A DNA stretch of 64,000 nucleotides. Origin: Solea solea. Lineage: Eukaryota > Chordata > Actinopteri > Pleuronectiformes > Soleidae. Numbering within the stretch: the first letter of the stretch is position 1; each line of letters starts with the position of its first letter. Below, piece after piece: positions 13,843 to 26,689 of this stretch. The translations under genes were made by a program, and so were the position numbers. The stretch is taken from positions 16,123,805-16,187,804 of the forward strand of contig NC_081146.1 of the NCBI RefSeq assembly GCF_958295425.1, in the 5' to 3' direction. Below the pieces are notes generated by a model that was not told where the DNA came from, did no database searches, and saw nothing but the letters and a program-made list of their open reading frames with translations.

Positions 13843-13969
13843 CACAGACAGACAGGCAGCCCGAGTGTTTTTTTTTTTTACCCCGTTGTCATTGGTCAAG
13901 TTGTTGGATCGTTCTAAATGATAGCAGCTGAAGTGGGCTGACAGACACGACTGTGTCTCTTTTGTGGAT

Positions 13970-14220
13970 CCAGAAAGTGCCTTAAGTGATCTGAATAATT
14001 AGGAGTTAATTATTCTTCATCCATCTAAATCAGAAGAGGACAGATATGCGAATGGAATTTATAATTTTAGCCCGACGTCCTGTCTTGTTTTAATGTGGTA
14101 AACTAAAGTGACTGTGAATAATACCTACTGACCTTTGAGTAATTACGCCTCGCCTAGCAATTTGCTTGCTGTTGCTAATTGAGGGTATTGATTCAGTGAG
14201 ATTCATATTAAAAATACATA
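13970..14220. promoter_or_regulatory. possible conserved element rich in homeodomain motifs
   Basis: Several TAAT cores in both orientations occur in unique sequence: AATAATTAGGAGTTAATTAT near 13995, GAGTAATTACGCC near 14137 and TGCTAATTGAGG near 14174. This composition is typical of vertebrate developmental non-coding elements. Conservation cannot be tested here. Confidence 0.33.
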
Positions 14221-14851
14221 TGTTTTATGACTGGGGTTTTTCCTGGGTTTCTTTTAATGTATTATTAATCCTTAATATTTTATTTTTTTAAAACAATAAT
14301 TAGCAGACAGGATGTGCTACACCCGAGGGTTGGAGTACTTTCTTTGTCCCACTCCTACCCACTGTTGCAGGTATTGTATGATGCCAAACTTTCTGCTCAA
14401 CCTAAATTAGTTTTTGTGTTGTATGAAGCACTACAACTACAACCAAACCACAGTTACATTTTGGATATTCTTTTTTTTATTTTTAATCAAACCACAGGAT
14501 TCTAATCAAACGATAAACCGTGATACACTGATTATGGATTTAAAATATGCTTTCATCAGGCTTTCAGATGACGCATATAATCCCATCAGTTTAGCATGAA
14601 CCCCACCCCCCCCCCCCCCATGTTGTTTTCCCCTCAGACACTTAAAGACGCTCTGGCGGCAACACTGGATCAATGGACATGATGTCTCTTTGTGCATTAA
14701 CACTCAGGTTAGAGTGTTAGGTTAAAAACCTGTCCAGCACCTCCCCAGGAGAAAAAAAAAAAAGCCAAGACAGAAAAAAAATCAATTTCCCTTGTGGAGT
14801 CAGAATGACGATCTGTTGGTTGTGAAGGCATCTCTTTACCAAAAGGTATAC

Positions 14852-14855
<4 letters not shown>

Positions 14856-14883
<28 letters not shown>
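14856..14883 (+). repeat. (TG)n microsatellite
   Basis: Fourteen TG units followed by GAGAG. Confidence 0.95.
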
Positions 14884-14889
<6 letters not shown>

Positions 14890-15408
14890 CACGGGAGGGG
14901 GGTCTGTCACTTCTGAGTGTTTGCATGTGTGAATGCCCTTCCTGTGGCGCCTGCAGGTATTGACCAGTACAGAGGACAAGGTAGCTTGCTTCAAACATGT
15001 CTCTACCTCCCTCTTTAGCCCCATAATATTTTAAGCCTTTTCGACCAGCGCAGCTCCAGTGGCAGCTCACAGCCCCGCAATAACCCAGATAGGGATCGAT
15101 GGCGCTGGATTTAGGCACTTACCCCTGCTAAAACTGGTAAACTAATTTGTCTCTTCTGAGCAGCATTCTCTTCCCTTGTTTAAGGAGACACTTAAAATAA
15201 TCCTTTGAATTAAGATAATGTGACTGTTGGTGTGTGATGAGGCAGACGCAGCTGAAAGGACAAGCGGCTTTAGCTCTTTTATTAACTCTCTGTTTAAGGG
15301 GCCATACATGTTTTGACGGAGTCTAACTCTCTTTATTTTACTTCTGTCATGCCGATTAGTGTTCCCCCCCCCAACCCACAACCACCACCACCCACTGGAC
15401 GTGTGTAT

Positions 15409-15429
15409 GCGTGTGTGTGTGTGTGTGTG
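15409..15429 (+). repeat. (GT)n microsatellite
   Basis: About ten GT units running into AGAAAGAGAGAG. Confidence 0.9.
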
Positions 15430-15857
15430 AGAAAGAGAGAGCAACTGTGTTAAGTATGTCATCTCCAAGTGAGATGGACCAAAATGTGATGGCCCTGCTG
15501 CTCCCTGTGTTCAAGCGGTCTTGGATGCTTCAACACAAATTCTTGGTGAAGGACTCAATGGATGCCGCAGAATCGTGTTTGCTGTACAGCTAATGGCATA
15601 GGACTGGTTCTGCTAGATTTTCCTCAGAGCGAGAAAACATGTCATTTGGCTATCATGCACACTCACTGACCATTTACACTCTACCACGCACAGGCCAGAT
15701 ACTGTATGGATAATGGACTGCAATTATTGTGCACATAGAAATTTAGACTACTGTTTTTGAAATGGCAATTGTTCTCGAGAAATGTAGAAGTCATACAAAT
15801 GTCAAATGATTGCATTACTGTCAAACTTGCACACCCAGGGACTCACGGCACACTGGT

Positions 15858-16435
15858 CAGGTTTCCATTAAAAATGTATTGCTAAACAGGAGTTTTCAAA
15901 GAAATGCTTAAAAGAGTGTGTCCATCCACTGCTGTGAAGCAGATATTAGGAGTTAGTTCACTGAGCAGTAGGGGGTGCAAAAGTCTGTGTCACCAAAAAA
16001 GAAAAAAAAGAAAAAAAAGGCGTGATTTGATCAGGTAAATAAAGAGCGCCAGTAGCTTCAGATATTCTAGTGTTATCTTGCTGCTTCATTTCACTATTGT
16101 AGCACTCAGTGGAAGAATGTTGTTGTTTCCTTATCAGTGCACAGATTCCTCCTCGTGTATCCGCAGTTTCTGCTGTGTTTTCAGCACAGCACAGTGCGGA
16201 AGTGGGAGGGACATTGTGACACATCGTTTCGTTTCTAAATGTCCTCTTTGATTCCTTTTAAATTGTTTCCATCGTGCTCATCTACGTCTGCGACTACCGA
16301 TACTCCACCGTTTCCCACCGCCCTCAAACCACGAAAAATGAAATGTGATATTTCATGGCTTTTTCCAATTTTCAATGTTGCCATTAATTTGCAAATTTAA
16401 AACGTGCATAAAAACAGGCTGATGGAAACACACCT
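15858..16435. mobile_element. MITE-like element with inverted TTTCCAT ends
   Basis: The left end reads CAGGTTTCCATTAAAAATG. The right end reads GTGCATAAAAACAGGCTGAT followed by GGAAACACACCT, so the termini are short inverted copies around GTTTCCAT. Fish genomes contain non-autonomous DNA elements starting GGGTTTCCAT and ending in a similar GTGCATAAA-ACAGG-TGATGGAAAC, which I recognise from memory. There is no transposase. ACTGGT before and ACTGTT after may be a degenerate target duplication, but this is weak. The 88-codon minus-strand frame inside it is not a gene. Confidence 0.55.
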
Positions 16436-16592
16436 ACTGTTCACTTCCCACACAGCAGCACATAGCGGCGAGAGCCCAGCTTTTCCCAGGTCTTTAAAAG
16501 GAGCTGTTAAAGGTGCCTCGTCTGGGGGAAAGTAGGACGAAGTGTCCCTTTCACTGGAGGGAGAAGAAATAAATACTAAAAACAAAGGAAGG

Positions 16593-16630
16593 AAAGGAGG
16601 AAAGGAGGAAAGGAGGAAAGGAGGAAAGGA
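16593..16630 (+). repeat. (AAAGGAGG)n minisatellite-like tract
   Basis: An 8-base purine unit, AAAGGAGG, is repeated more than four times just downstream of the TTTCCAT-ended MITE. It is all-purine on this strand. Confidence 0.85.
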
Positions 16631-19254
16631 AGGAGTTTTTGATGAGTCTGAAAAGTCACTGCGATGAGAAGTGTGGGGGGGGGGGATGGCAAAATGTTTC
16701 TAACTTCAAACAGACCTCACATTCTTTTTTAGCCCACCTCTCAACAGGAACACACACATTTAGCCCTCTGGCGTCACATGGACGTCTCCCTCTTTCGTTC
16801 TCTTTTTTTTTTTTTTCTCTTTTCTTCTGCTGCGTGAAACTACAAAGGGCCGTCCGTCCGAAGGAGCTGCTTTGCCTCGGGTGCCACTGGGTGCTGCTGC
16901 TTGTGGTAATTAGGCGTCACAACACTTAGGCCGGGTGTCTCGCGCAGCACTGAATTCCTCCTGACGTGATGGAGGCACGGGAAGAGTTATTCAGCTCTGT
17001 TGTTTTTTTCTGCTCTGCTGGTCATCTGTCCACCTCAGGGCCCATCAGCCTAAACAGCCCACACACACACACACACAATCCATGACCCCTCACCGATTCG
17101 TCCAACAACCCAGAGGCAGAAAAGGGAGAGAGAGAGAGGGTGTTAATCAATAATCGGACCTCTGCATCACTAACTGTACAGATAATATAGATCAATATGA
17201 GGTGAAGGCACATATATTTTACTAATTACTGCAATAATTAAAAGGGTCTGTGGTGATTAAAATAAAATCAGTATGTGGTCAACTTTTAGCTAAATTGATT
17301 CAGACACAGTGGACTAATCCTGTTTCAGCCTTGTAGCTCCCTTGTCATAAAATCATTTGAGAAAACAACATTAGTGAGGTGAAGTTTTTTTCTTCTTCTT
17401 CCCTCTCTTTCGATTGGTCAACCTTTCAGACAAAGCAGGACACGATGAGGGAGTTACTCTACCAAGTGTGTTGTTGTCGCCTCAGATGACAGCGGTCGTC
17501 TGTCCAAACGTGCCTGGAAGTCATCAAATTTGGTCGCTCAAATCGAGGGAAAAGTAGAACTCCCGACACGTACAATAACTGTTAAATACCAAAGACTTTA
17601 CTCAGCGTTTGTTTCTTTGTTGTGTGTTTGTGTTTGCACGTAGCCAATGGTACACATATGCTCATCCCCTCCACAAAAGATGTGATTGAATAATGAAGAA
17701 GGCAGGATGGTGGAGATGCAGGGTTGGAAGAAATGTGCTGTGGCAGTAAATTCTGGGTTTGTGTGGCGTGCCAAGCACAGTGCTGGGCTACAGGAGGGAG
17801 AGACATGCTGCTTTTATGTCCCTGAGCCATGTTCACGTCCACTGAAGACTTCTGTTTTTACACAGGTAGGCAGTTTGGGGACTATCTCAGTAAGGAAGAA
17901 AGGGGGTAAAGAAAGAAAACAGAAAAAAAAAGAACACATGAGAGGAATCCAAGGATGCCCTCCCCACTTTAATAATGTAACAAATATTCTAATTTCTAAA
18001 AATAAAACCTCCTCTTCATCCTTCCTGTTAATCTGAGCGGTAATTTATTCTAACCCAAGGCCACATTAGTATGCTAGCCAAGGGCAAAATGGATACGACA
18101 AGACCAAGTTCTCTCTCTCTCAAAAAAAAAAAAAAAACCTCACATACACATATAAAAAGAGAGTGAACAGATCAGGCTTCAACTTGTAGGCTCCACCTGA
18201 ATTCAGGGTTGTGTTAATTAACTACTGTGGATTAGAAGAATTTCAATCATCTAATGTACCCTAACGTTTTGTAACTTGGAAAAAAAAATAAAATCCTATC
18301 CAGGTTATTATAACATTATTCCACTCTTTTTTTTCTTTTACAGGTTGTAATGATTAAAGAAAATATTTGTTTTTGTTAAATAGAAATAAAAATCAACTTA
18401 ACTCCATTAGAACTAAAACAGATGCAGCATAAAACAGCTTTTTTTTTCCCCACCTATGATTAATTGCGTACGAACAGTGAGTTTCCAGGTCTACTTGTTT
18501 GTGTATGTGTCCACGTGGATATATTGATGCCATTTTATGAAAAGCAATTGAGCAATGGGACTTTGTACCAACCATCAAACAGACACTTCATTATGGGAGC
18601 AGTGATAACAAATACATTGTGTAGGATAATGATGGCAGTGGTTCATATTGTTCATTATGCGTATGAGAGTTACACAGCACTTGGAATTTTGTACGTGTGT
18701 GTGTGTGTGTACACACCGTAGCGTACAAGTGTGCCATCTTTGTTTTTGTCATTTTACAACATCATGTTTCAGCAAATTAACGTCTGAACCATTGGGAAGA
18801 AAAATATACCACCATTTGCCATCGGTGACAAACAATATATTTTGGATAATGATTGCATCTATTGGCTTCTGCATTTGTAAATGTGAGGTAATGAATTTCC
18901 TTTGTGAGCCATGAAAGCAAACAGAGATATTATGTCAGTTGGCTAGGAAAGACCTCGGGTATGTATGATGGACTGTCATTCAATGATAAACTGTATCTAT
19001 AAGAGAAAAAAACCAAATGTTTTTATAGTAAGAACCTGCTAAGTAACTGCTCTTTGTACAATGCATAAATAGGTTGTAAACGTGATTCAGACACAGTGGT
19101 GATGCTCCGTACAGAAGGGGAGGGGTGTGATGTGGAGGCCTCGAGCGTGTTGGCTGCCTTTTCAATGGTGGGGCCTGTCAAAGGTTTTGGGGCATTGGAC
19201 TGAGTCAGTGCCTGCCACACACGTGTCATGCCTCCCCTCGCCGATGAGCCCTGC

Positions 19255-19420
19255 AGTTATGCAATCAACAGTATTATTGCTTGGAAATGTATATATTTAA
19301 TTTGTGAAACAATGACAGTTTCGCTTGATTTATGGCGCAAGGCAAGGTTTAATTAATTGAAAAATGCATATTACCCCGTGACTTAATTATTAGCTAATTA
19401 ATCACTGGGTACTTGCTCAG
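19255..19420. promoter_or_regulatory. possible conserved element, dense TAATTA cluster
   Basis: GGTTTAATTAATTG, then ATGCATATTACCCCG, then CTTAATTATTAGCTAATTAA place at least four homeodomain TAAT cores within about 60 bases (19349-19403), in sequence free of microsatellites. Function is inferred from motif density only. Confidence 0.35.
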
Positions 19421-20264
19421 TGTTCCCCCTTCTTTTCGGGCATATTTCTTCGGTGTGTCTGACACTTGAATTTCCTCCCGGGGTCATTTTTATGTGAGGT
19501 CATGCTTTTCCTCCTGAGTGGCTGTTCAGAGGGAGAACACGCACTGTGGAAAGTCTACGTTAGAGCCGATCAGCACACGGCTTAGGTGAAAACACGCTCA
19601 AGTGTGTAACGTCAGTGTGTTTACATGACACCGGAAACAAATAACCGTTGGACCCAGAAAATGTGATTGTGAGTCAAGTTATTATTGCATATACAGTATA
19701 CCTTCATAATAGCCCTTGAACAGCGAGCGTATCACAGACGACACATTTACGCATTTTTCATTACCGCAATTGTGCTGCGGTTTGAGCCTTCAGAAAAATT
19801 CCAGTTTTCTGAAAGCTGAGAAGTTGCATGTCAAAGCCAACATGTGGTTATTACGGTAATAGCGCTGTTGCAGGAAGCCGGTGAATCAGCGAGAGTTGGA
19901 AAAAACGCCTGTACATAGTTTCCATTTTTTGGCCTGTTTTTGGTCATTGAGACAAAGCCTCAAACAAATGTTATTTTAAATAAGTTTCTGTTATACTGTT
20001 GAAATTTAAAATTCAACAAGCAAAATCTGGTGTTTGTGTACAACTACAGTTTTTTTTTTCCTAAATAAAACTTTTAGTTTTTCTTTATTTTAAATTGTTA
20101 ATACACTTTTTCAGCATGCATTACATTGTGAATAACTGCCAGATATTGACAGTTTTTCTGGGAAAAATGAGCAAAAGCACTTACTCACAGGACATTTTCT
20201 GGCCCTTTTATGGTTAGAATAAATCTAAAAGTCAAGACGGACATTTTGTGGCTTAGGTGTTAAA

Positions 20265-20560
20265 GGGATAGTTCAGTAGCTGGTAAACAGACAAATAAGA
20301 CAGCAGTAACAAAACATGGTGATATTCAGGCCAGTACATTTTTTGGACTGACAAAGTTCATGAATGGTAAGAAGATCCAGAATGGTGTGACATGCTAACA
20401 CCTAGCTTCCTAATATTAGCAAGCTGAAAGGGGGCGTGTTGACACATAGCTTAGCGGAGGTGGACACACTTCAGTCAATTAATTAATTCCCCACTGGTTC
20501 TTGTATACTGGGACGAGAACACTAGTCCAATAGTTGACCTGTAGCTGGACTTAACTGAGA
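20265..20560. mobile_element. possible degraded repeat beginning TTAAAGGGATAGTTCA
   Basis: TTAAAGGGATAGTTCA at about 20261-20276 resembles the start of a non-autonomous DNA transposon common in fish (TTAAAGGGATAGTTCACCC). The sequence then diverges. GCTAACACCTAGCTTCCTAA and ACACATAGCTTAGCGG are AGCTTA-rich and look repetitive. No right end was found. Confidence 0.3.
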
Positions 20561-23500
20561 GTGAGTTTGAAAGTCTTTGCATCATGTACTGGTGGTGCAA
20601 ATTCTGCATCCAGGGCAGGATTTACTGTCTGATTCGAAGGATAGAAGATATCAATAGAGCTGTTAAGGCCAAATAAAACCATCCAGAGCAAGCTAAAACG
20701 GGCCCAATTTTAATGTACAAAGATTGTAGCAGGACTACCTCTATTTTCCCCCGTCCATGTGGGATTCCTTATACATCTAAAAATAAGAGTGCAACCTGCA
20801 GAGCATACACATCTGCCAGACTATCCCAATACCACATTTGTGGTTTGAAAAATTGGCATGTACCCAATATTCTCCCCTTGCACTGAACTCATTCAACAAA
20901 ATGACATTGCCTTAACTCTGGAGACCCGACTGTGGCTTGTTGACAAACACGCACACACACAGATTTGAAATTTTACACACATAATACATGCTCACCGAAT
21001 CACACTTGCATTTTACTAATTATACTCAACACTTCAAACTCTATTAAAAGCTCCACTGCTGGCGTGTTGCACACAGAGTGCATTCATATCATCTGTAGTG
21101 GCCTTGGGAAGTACAATTTACCAAAGGTGTAAACTGATCCTCAGGGTCACGGTCAAAAACGGCGAATAAGGGTCTCACTGTTACAGCTGTCAGTGGTTTA
21201 CCTCTTAATTGTGGAGAGGTCTAAATACTTTATATCGGTTAGTTTTTCGCTGAATCACAAGATCCCGATATTAAGGATTTCCTCTCGTGAGAGCTTCTCC
21301 AGACAGCTGCTGTAAGTGATATGGAATGATAGGAAAGGAATGTGTTGGATGGAAGCATGTCTCAGAGACGAAAAGGTGTGGCTGAGGACAGCCTGCCAAA
21401 ACACCTTACCAGCAAGACCCATCCTTTCCCGCCTGACCGCTATCCGGCCCCCATGTGTCTGTGCCTGGTAATGATGAGCGTTTTAAACTATTAGAGCTGC
21501 TGTGAAAAAGGCCCGTTTGAGTGCAGAGCTGTCAGTCTGCAATGAGGCAATTGGGGGTGGGGGGCTGTCATGGCTGCCACTCAATGGGAGGATGAGAACT
21601 GTTTGGCCCTAATGGATTCCTCCAGGCGGACGGCTTACACAGCGGCTGGAAGTAAAATCGATGCCTTGTCATGAGCGAGTGAGGCATCATCAAACGGCCA
21701 GGTGGACGGGGAGACAAGGAAGCGGAGGCCTGCCCTGGTAGTTATGTCTATATCTCAGCTTGTCCGTGTGTGTGTGTTAGTGTGTGTTTGTGTGTCGTTT
21801 AGAAAGGAGAGAAGAGACAGACAGATGCTCTGCTCAGCTTTACACGCCCAATGGGGCCCCTGCCATGATTGTAAGCATGAAAGGGGGCTCTGACCTCCAT
21901 CATCTCTGTTGCTTTTATTTTCCCGTTCTCCACGAATCGGACACAGATACACACGGACATGCCCACACACACGCACACATACAGATAAATGTGAAGCTGT
22001 GCAGACGGGTATATTGCTCCAACAAAAGTCAAACATCATCTTGTAGACAAAATCGCTTTTCATGGAACAGAGTTCTACTTGGTAATTTCAGGTTTTCGAC
22101 GACAGTCTGGAGAGAACGGAGCATCTCGAGGTCGAGTTGCCTAAAATATCGTTCAGTTCCCCATCTGTGCATCATAAAATGCAAAATATTCAGTGTAATT
22201 AGAGAAACAGTCTGAAAAAACCATGGTTACATGGGCAACCTGTAGGAGGAAAGAGGAAAGGAAAAGATTTGAGTCATGCCAGTTTTCCATAAAGAAGAGC
22301 TCAACCTGAAATTATCATAAAAGTAAGCCAAAATTGTACGTATAAAATCCTCATATACATGTTCATACATACACAAACAGGAGCTAAATACATTTATAAA
22401 AGAGAACTGTGGCTTATGGTACAGCAAAGATGGCCTCCCACTTGTGCTTGTATTTTTCCCCCCGCAAAAGTTGTGTAATGAGCGACTAAACGCACCGTGG
22501 AACTCAAAAAGACAACTTTAAACTGTTTTTGTTCATGTCATGCACCCTTGGTTTTCTTTTCTAGTGGGTGATGGGGGGGAGGGGGGGGCTCCCTCTGGCC
22601 CCCCCAGCTGGGCCTGGGGAAGAGGTCCACATCCAGTGATTGACAGGTAGAGTTGCAGGAGATTGGTCCAAGCTGGCTGAAGACAGACTGCTGATGCTAA
22701 GCAGGGATGCTGGTGTTCAACATCCTTACTTGGCATCTCTGTCCAAGCTCAGTCAGCCTACATTGGCCCCTGTCAGCTCGCTTGCCTTTTTTTTGTCTTT
22801 TTAAGTTTGAATGATTTTCTTTTTGTTAACAAATTTCCAAATCTGAATCCAACATGAGTGGTCCATATAACAACTTTTGCTCATGTTGCTGGAGTCTGAT
22901 AGAGCTCGTTCTTCTCTTCTGCAGGCTGCCATTCTTATCCACAAATATTAAAGGGAATTAAATCTGGCACTGTGGCATAAGGTTACATGCTCCTCCAAAA
23001 ACATGAGCAGTGTGATTAATTTGAGTTTGTCCTTCCAGCATGAAATACTAGAGTCCTGCGTCCATGAGAGAACATTCACTCCATGAGTTCACTGTTATCT
23101 TAAAAACTGTGATGCCCAGATGATTTAGAAAATGATTTTGTGGCGCAAGTGAAACTGCACTATATATTTGTGAATCATGTTTAAGATTTGAGATCAGAAG
23201 GAACCACTGTGCTTAGGCCAGAGAGCCACGGAAAAGCTGGGAAACACACAATTAAAAAAATTGACTTTTGTCCGTTTGTTGGTTTTTTGTGAAGACTGAG
23301 TGTAACACAAACAGTCCAGACAACACATAATAGGAATTCAGTGTCGTGTACTTGTGCACTCCTTTGAAATGTGTGCGGAACACCTAGAGGCAGTCACAGT
23401 GTTTGAAGCTGTTAAGTAACATAAACATAAACGTATATATTTGGCCTTGTACACAACCAGATCGACAAAATTGTCCAAAGAAGTTTGATAAAGTTGTCAT

Positions 23501-24629
23501 TAAGTGGGGATTTCTTGCTTCAGCTTGTTTAACGCCAAGCTTTAGTTTGGAACTTGGGTGAAGAAAGTCTCAATACTCTTCTTGTTAGCCTTTGGAAATA
23601 GGAATCTCCTCTCTTTACTGCTGAACACATGAAAGACTTGGTGTTGATTAAGGAGGCCTTTTAAGCAGTGAAAGCCCTAAATGTGCTGTGTCCTTAGTAA
23701 GATGAAAAAGAATCGAAGTTAGCCGAGTTCTTTCTTACCTTAGCTCTTCCAATGGGAGAACCTCTGGGAGGATGCTTAAGAAAGAAACAAACTGGAAGCC
23801 CTTATTCTCTATGCTAATTTCTCAGCATTTTACTTGTAATTATGCCCCGGCCTCCTCTTCTCTCTTTTGCTCTTTTCTTCTCTAACTGCACCCTCCATAC
23901 TTGTCTCTTAGTGCTGATGAGTCATTTTCCTTCTTGCTCTGTCTTTTTCAAACACGTCTTTTAGACCTTTCTTTTCTCATCACCAAAAGAGTATTTGATT
24001 ATTTCCATCCTTATAGGACTAGTTCCTCCAAGATGAAACAAAATACATTTTAGTTCCTTACTTCATCGCTGCAGAGTGAATTGGAACAACATGGCCCTGT
24101 ATCAGTGCGCTATGGGTGTCTGTTCAAGCCAAAGTGTTTTGTGGTGACGTATGTCCCCTTTCTCCTTCTTACATGTCACTTCTCCTCCATCTCAACGCTG
24201 CCATTTCCCATATTTATTTTATCTCGCTAATGTGGGTCACCCCTGTATGGCGGCCATCAGCAAAGCACAGTTAAATAGCTGTGTCTGAAACCTACCTTTG
24301 GCATGATTTATGGGCCGGTGTGACGCTCGGCTCTCAGAAGGACCGCCATTGTCCAGCTACAGCTCTCAAGTCTCAACGTAGGGGCGCTTTGTCTGTGCTG
24401 AGGCAAAACAGACCCACGTCTTTAAAAAGAATCAAATTATTTCATCATGTTGGAAATGAAAAGGCTGTAATTACTCCTAATTAGACCCTGACTTTTTTCT
24501 TTTCTTCTTTCTTTCCCCTTTCCCCCCCCCCTCGTCTTGTCTTGCTTCTCATTCCAGAGTTTTGGAGGTGAATTCTTTTTCCAGAGGGTTTGAGATTGCT
24601 CTAAATCAGAGCCGTTAGGGTGGAGAGTA

Positions 24630-24810
24630 GGAAACAATTTTCTGTTCAGTTTGAAATTGATTAATTTTGGCTTTTGACGGCTCCTCCGGCTTTGATATTT
24701 AGCGAGAGGGGAGGTCTGAAGTGGTGTGATGACACTGTAATGTTTGCTTTAAAGCCCTACCTTAATGGGGCTGGCTCCACAATGTCATGATGTTTCACAA
24801 GCCAGAGGAA
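24630..24810. promoter_or_regulatory. possible conserved element
   Basis: AAATTGATTAATTTTGGC at about 24653, TTTGATATTTAGCG, AATGTTTGCTTTAAAGCC and CACAATGTCATGATG lie in a microsatellite-free block. Nothing coding was seen here. Confidence 0.28.
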
Positions 24811-25134
24811 AAACGAGAAGCAAAAACGCACCATTTGTAAAGTGTTAAAGCATAATGTCTGTTTTCATGTGCGTGTCTCCATGTGTGAAGCCTTGGTGGA
24901 CCATCTACCTCAGCTTGCTGGTGTCTGCGCAGACGTGTAGGGTTTCCCTTCCAATAACACCCCTCAACGCGGGCGAGCGCCAGCCTAATGGGCGGCTATC
25001 ACGAAAAATCATTCTCTCCCCGTCTAATATTTACATATATCTTTACCACATGAGTCTTGTCGTTTTAGGCGGCACAACAATTTGCTAAGCAAATCCACTC
25101 ACCATTTATCTATCAAGGGGGGGACTGTTGGGGA

Positions 25135-25157
25135 GTGTGTGTGTGTGTGTGTGTGTC
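25135..25157 (+). repeat. (GT)n microsatellite
   Basis: About eleven GT units in a G-rich context. Confidence 0.9.
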
Positions 25158-25904
25158 TGGTGAAAGTTGTGGGGGGTGAGAGCTGGTGACGGTGGAAGAG
25201 GAGGAGGGCTTTTCAGGGGAGTTTGGGGAGCATTGAGGGAAGCAAATATTTTCTCTGGCTTGCGACAGAACAGTGAAAACACACTCCTGATGCTGATGTG
25301 TATTAGAAGTGAGCCGTGCAAATATTAGCACTACCTTACAGTGGCAGAGTGCTGGTGTGGGGATGCTGGTGTGTGTGCATGGGATGGGAGGAGTTCACTG
25401 GGCTGCCGTGCTATGTAAACACGGCAGGGTTTTACCAAAAATAAAAAAAGAGGGCTGCCACAAAAATGATGTATTCTTACTTCTAACATAAGACAGGCGA
25501 TCGTAGCCAGATGAGGAAGTTTCAAGTGACTTAACCTAGAAGGTCTGACGTTTATTTTTCTGTAAAAGGCTATGTCTGATGAAAAGACAATGTGTTTGAA
25601 GTCTACCGCGTAATTGTTTTGTGTGAAAAACGTTAAAATGTAGTAAAAACGTGTTAATATGTTGCTCTGCAGCAGCCATTAATTTCTAATTTGTCTGTTA
25701 ACTAGTTCCACAACCTAAAATTCATTCAAGCTTCAGAAAGGTTCCGCCCCTTTTTTTTCCTTTTTTTTAATTAATCAAAAGGATTCAAATTAAGTGAAAA
25801 CATATTCAAAAACACACATGCTCTACTTCTTACTGTAGTTCCACATGTTTTAAACATAAAAAAAAGGTCATTCAAACTTCAAAACGTTCACAAAATTGTC
25901 GACT

Positions 25905-26134
25905 TTCATAATTCTATTCCCTAGCCCCTTACGCTAACCTTAACCATCACAGTTAAATGCCTAACAATAACCCTTAACCTAAGTCTTAACCCATAAACAG
26001 CCCTTGCAGGGGGTGACAGTCTGAGGACCAGCCAAATTGTCCTCACTTTCACTAAATGTATTCACTTCCTGTGGTGATTTCTGGTCCTCACAAAGATGTA
26101 TGTAAGTACACATACACACACATGCGCGCACACA
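25905..26134 (+). repeat. CCCTAA-rich interspersed repeat, copy A
   Basis: It runs from ATTCCCTAGCCCCTTACGC through a block of degenerate CTAACC/CTTAACC units (about 25920-25995). Next come TCTTAACCCATAAACAGCC, GAGGACCAGCCAAATTGTCC and GGTCCTCACAAAGATG, ending in an imperfect CA tract. The units resemble the telomeric CCCTAA motif but are irregular, so this is an interspersed repeat and not a telomere relic. It matches copy B on the opposite strand and provides an uninterrupted reference for the insertion in B. The left boundary is approximate. From memory this type is common in percomorph fish. Confidence 0.7.
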
Positions 26135-26348
26135 TTGCACTGACAGAGCTAACTGTGCACAAGCCCATCTAGTCTTCCCAAACAAACCATGGCATTTACT
26201 CAGCCGGACATTAACTTGCTCAGGTTGGCATGTGTGCTCAAGGGCACAACAACAAAAACAACAACAACCACGGATTCAGCAGCCGTTAACTCCACCCACA
26301 TTTCCTGCATAAGTCAAATACTTGTGAGAGAGGGAGAAAGGGGGAAAG

Positions 26349-26366
26349 GAAAAAAAAAAAAAAAAG
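26349..26366 (+). repeat. poly(A) tract
   Basis: An A-run inside a purine-only stretch that begins near 26324. Confidence 0.85.
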
Positions 26367-26555
26367 ACTGGGAAGGGGCTGGTCAAACAGACTGGTGATG
26401 GGTCTTGTTTGTCAGCAACAGAGTGCAAGGAAATGTGACAGAGCGCTGGAGGAGGTATCCAAATCCATTTCCTGCTCTTGTCCGTCCACATCAGCCACTG
26501 ACGACGGATCTGCTGGTTCTTATTGTGTTCTATTATGGAGGGGCGGTGGATGTGA

Positions 26556-26578
26556 GGGGGGGGGGGGGGGGGGGGGGG
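26556..26578 (+). repeat. poly(G) tract
   Basis: More than 20 consecutive G, broken only at the far end. It gives the polyglycine/polyproline runs in overlapping spurious frames. Confidence 0.9.
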
Positions 26579-26689
26579 CGGGGGTTGGGTTTAGCTGGAG
26601 CCCACATGCCCAAAAATGATGCGTCTCCTTTGATCTGTTCCAGTGTGAGCCACACAAACAGCTCTGCCAGCAGGCACGCACATGCACGC

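Larger units (their letters stand above)
1..15857. other. non-coding, probably intronic, left segment
   Basis: No frame here has a recognisable domain. The longest (135 codons at 7635-8042, 133 at 14717-15118) are low-complexity or antisense to other open frames. Contents are simple repeats, two hAT-like remnants and several motif-rich blocks, listed separately. Placement within an intron follows only from the distant exon at 50304. Confidence 0.55.
16436..25904. other. non-coding, probably intronic
   Basis: No coding exon was recognised. The 143-codon frame at 21784-22215 has no domain and is antisense to other frames. Apart from the TAATTA cluster near 19.35 kb and the possible MITE at 20.27 kb, I see mostly unique AT-rich sequence with A/T runs. 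Confidence 0.55.
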
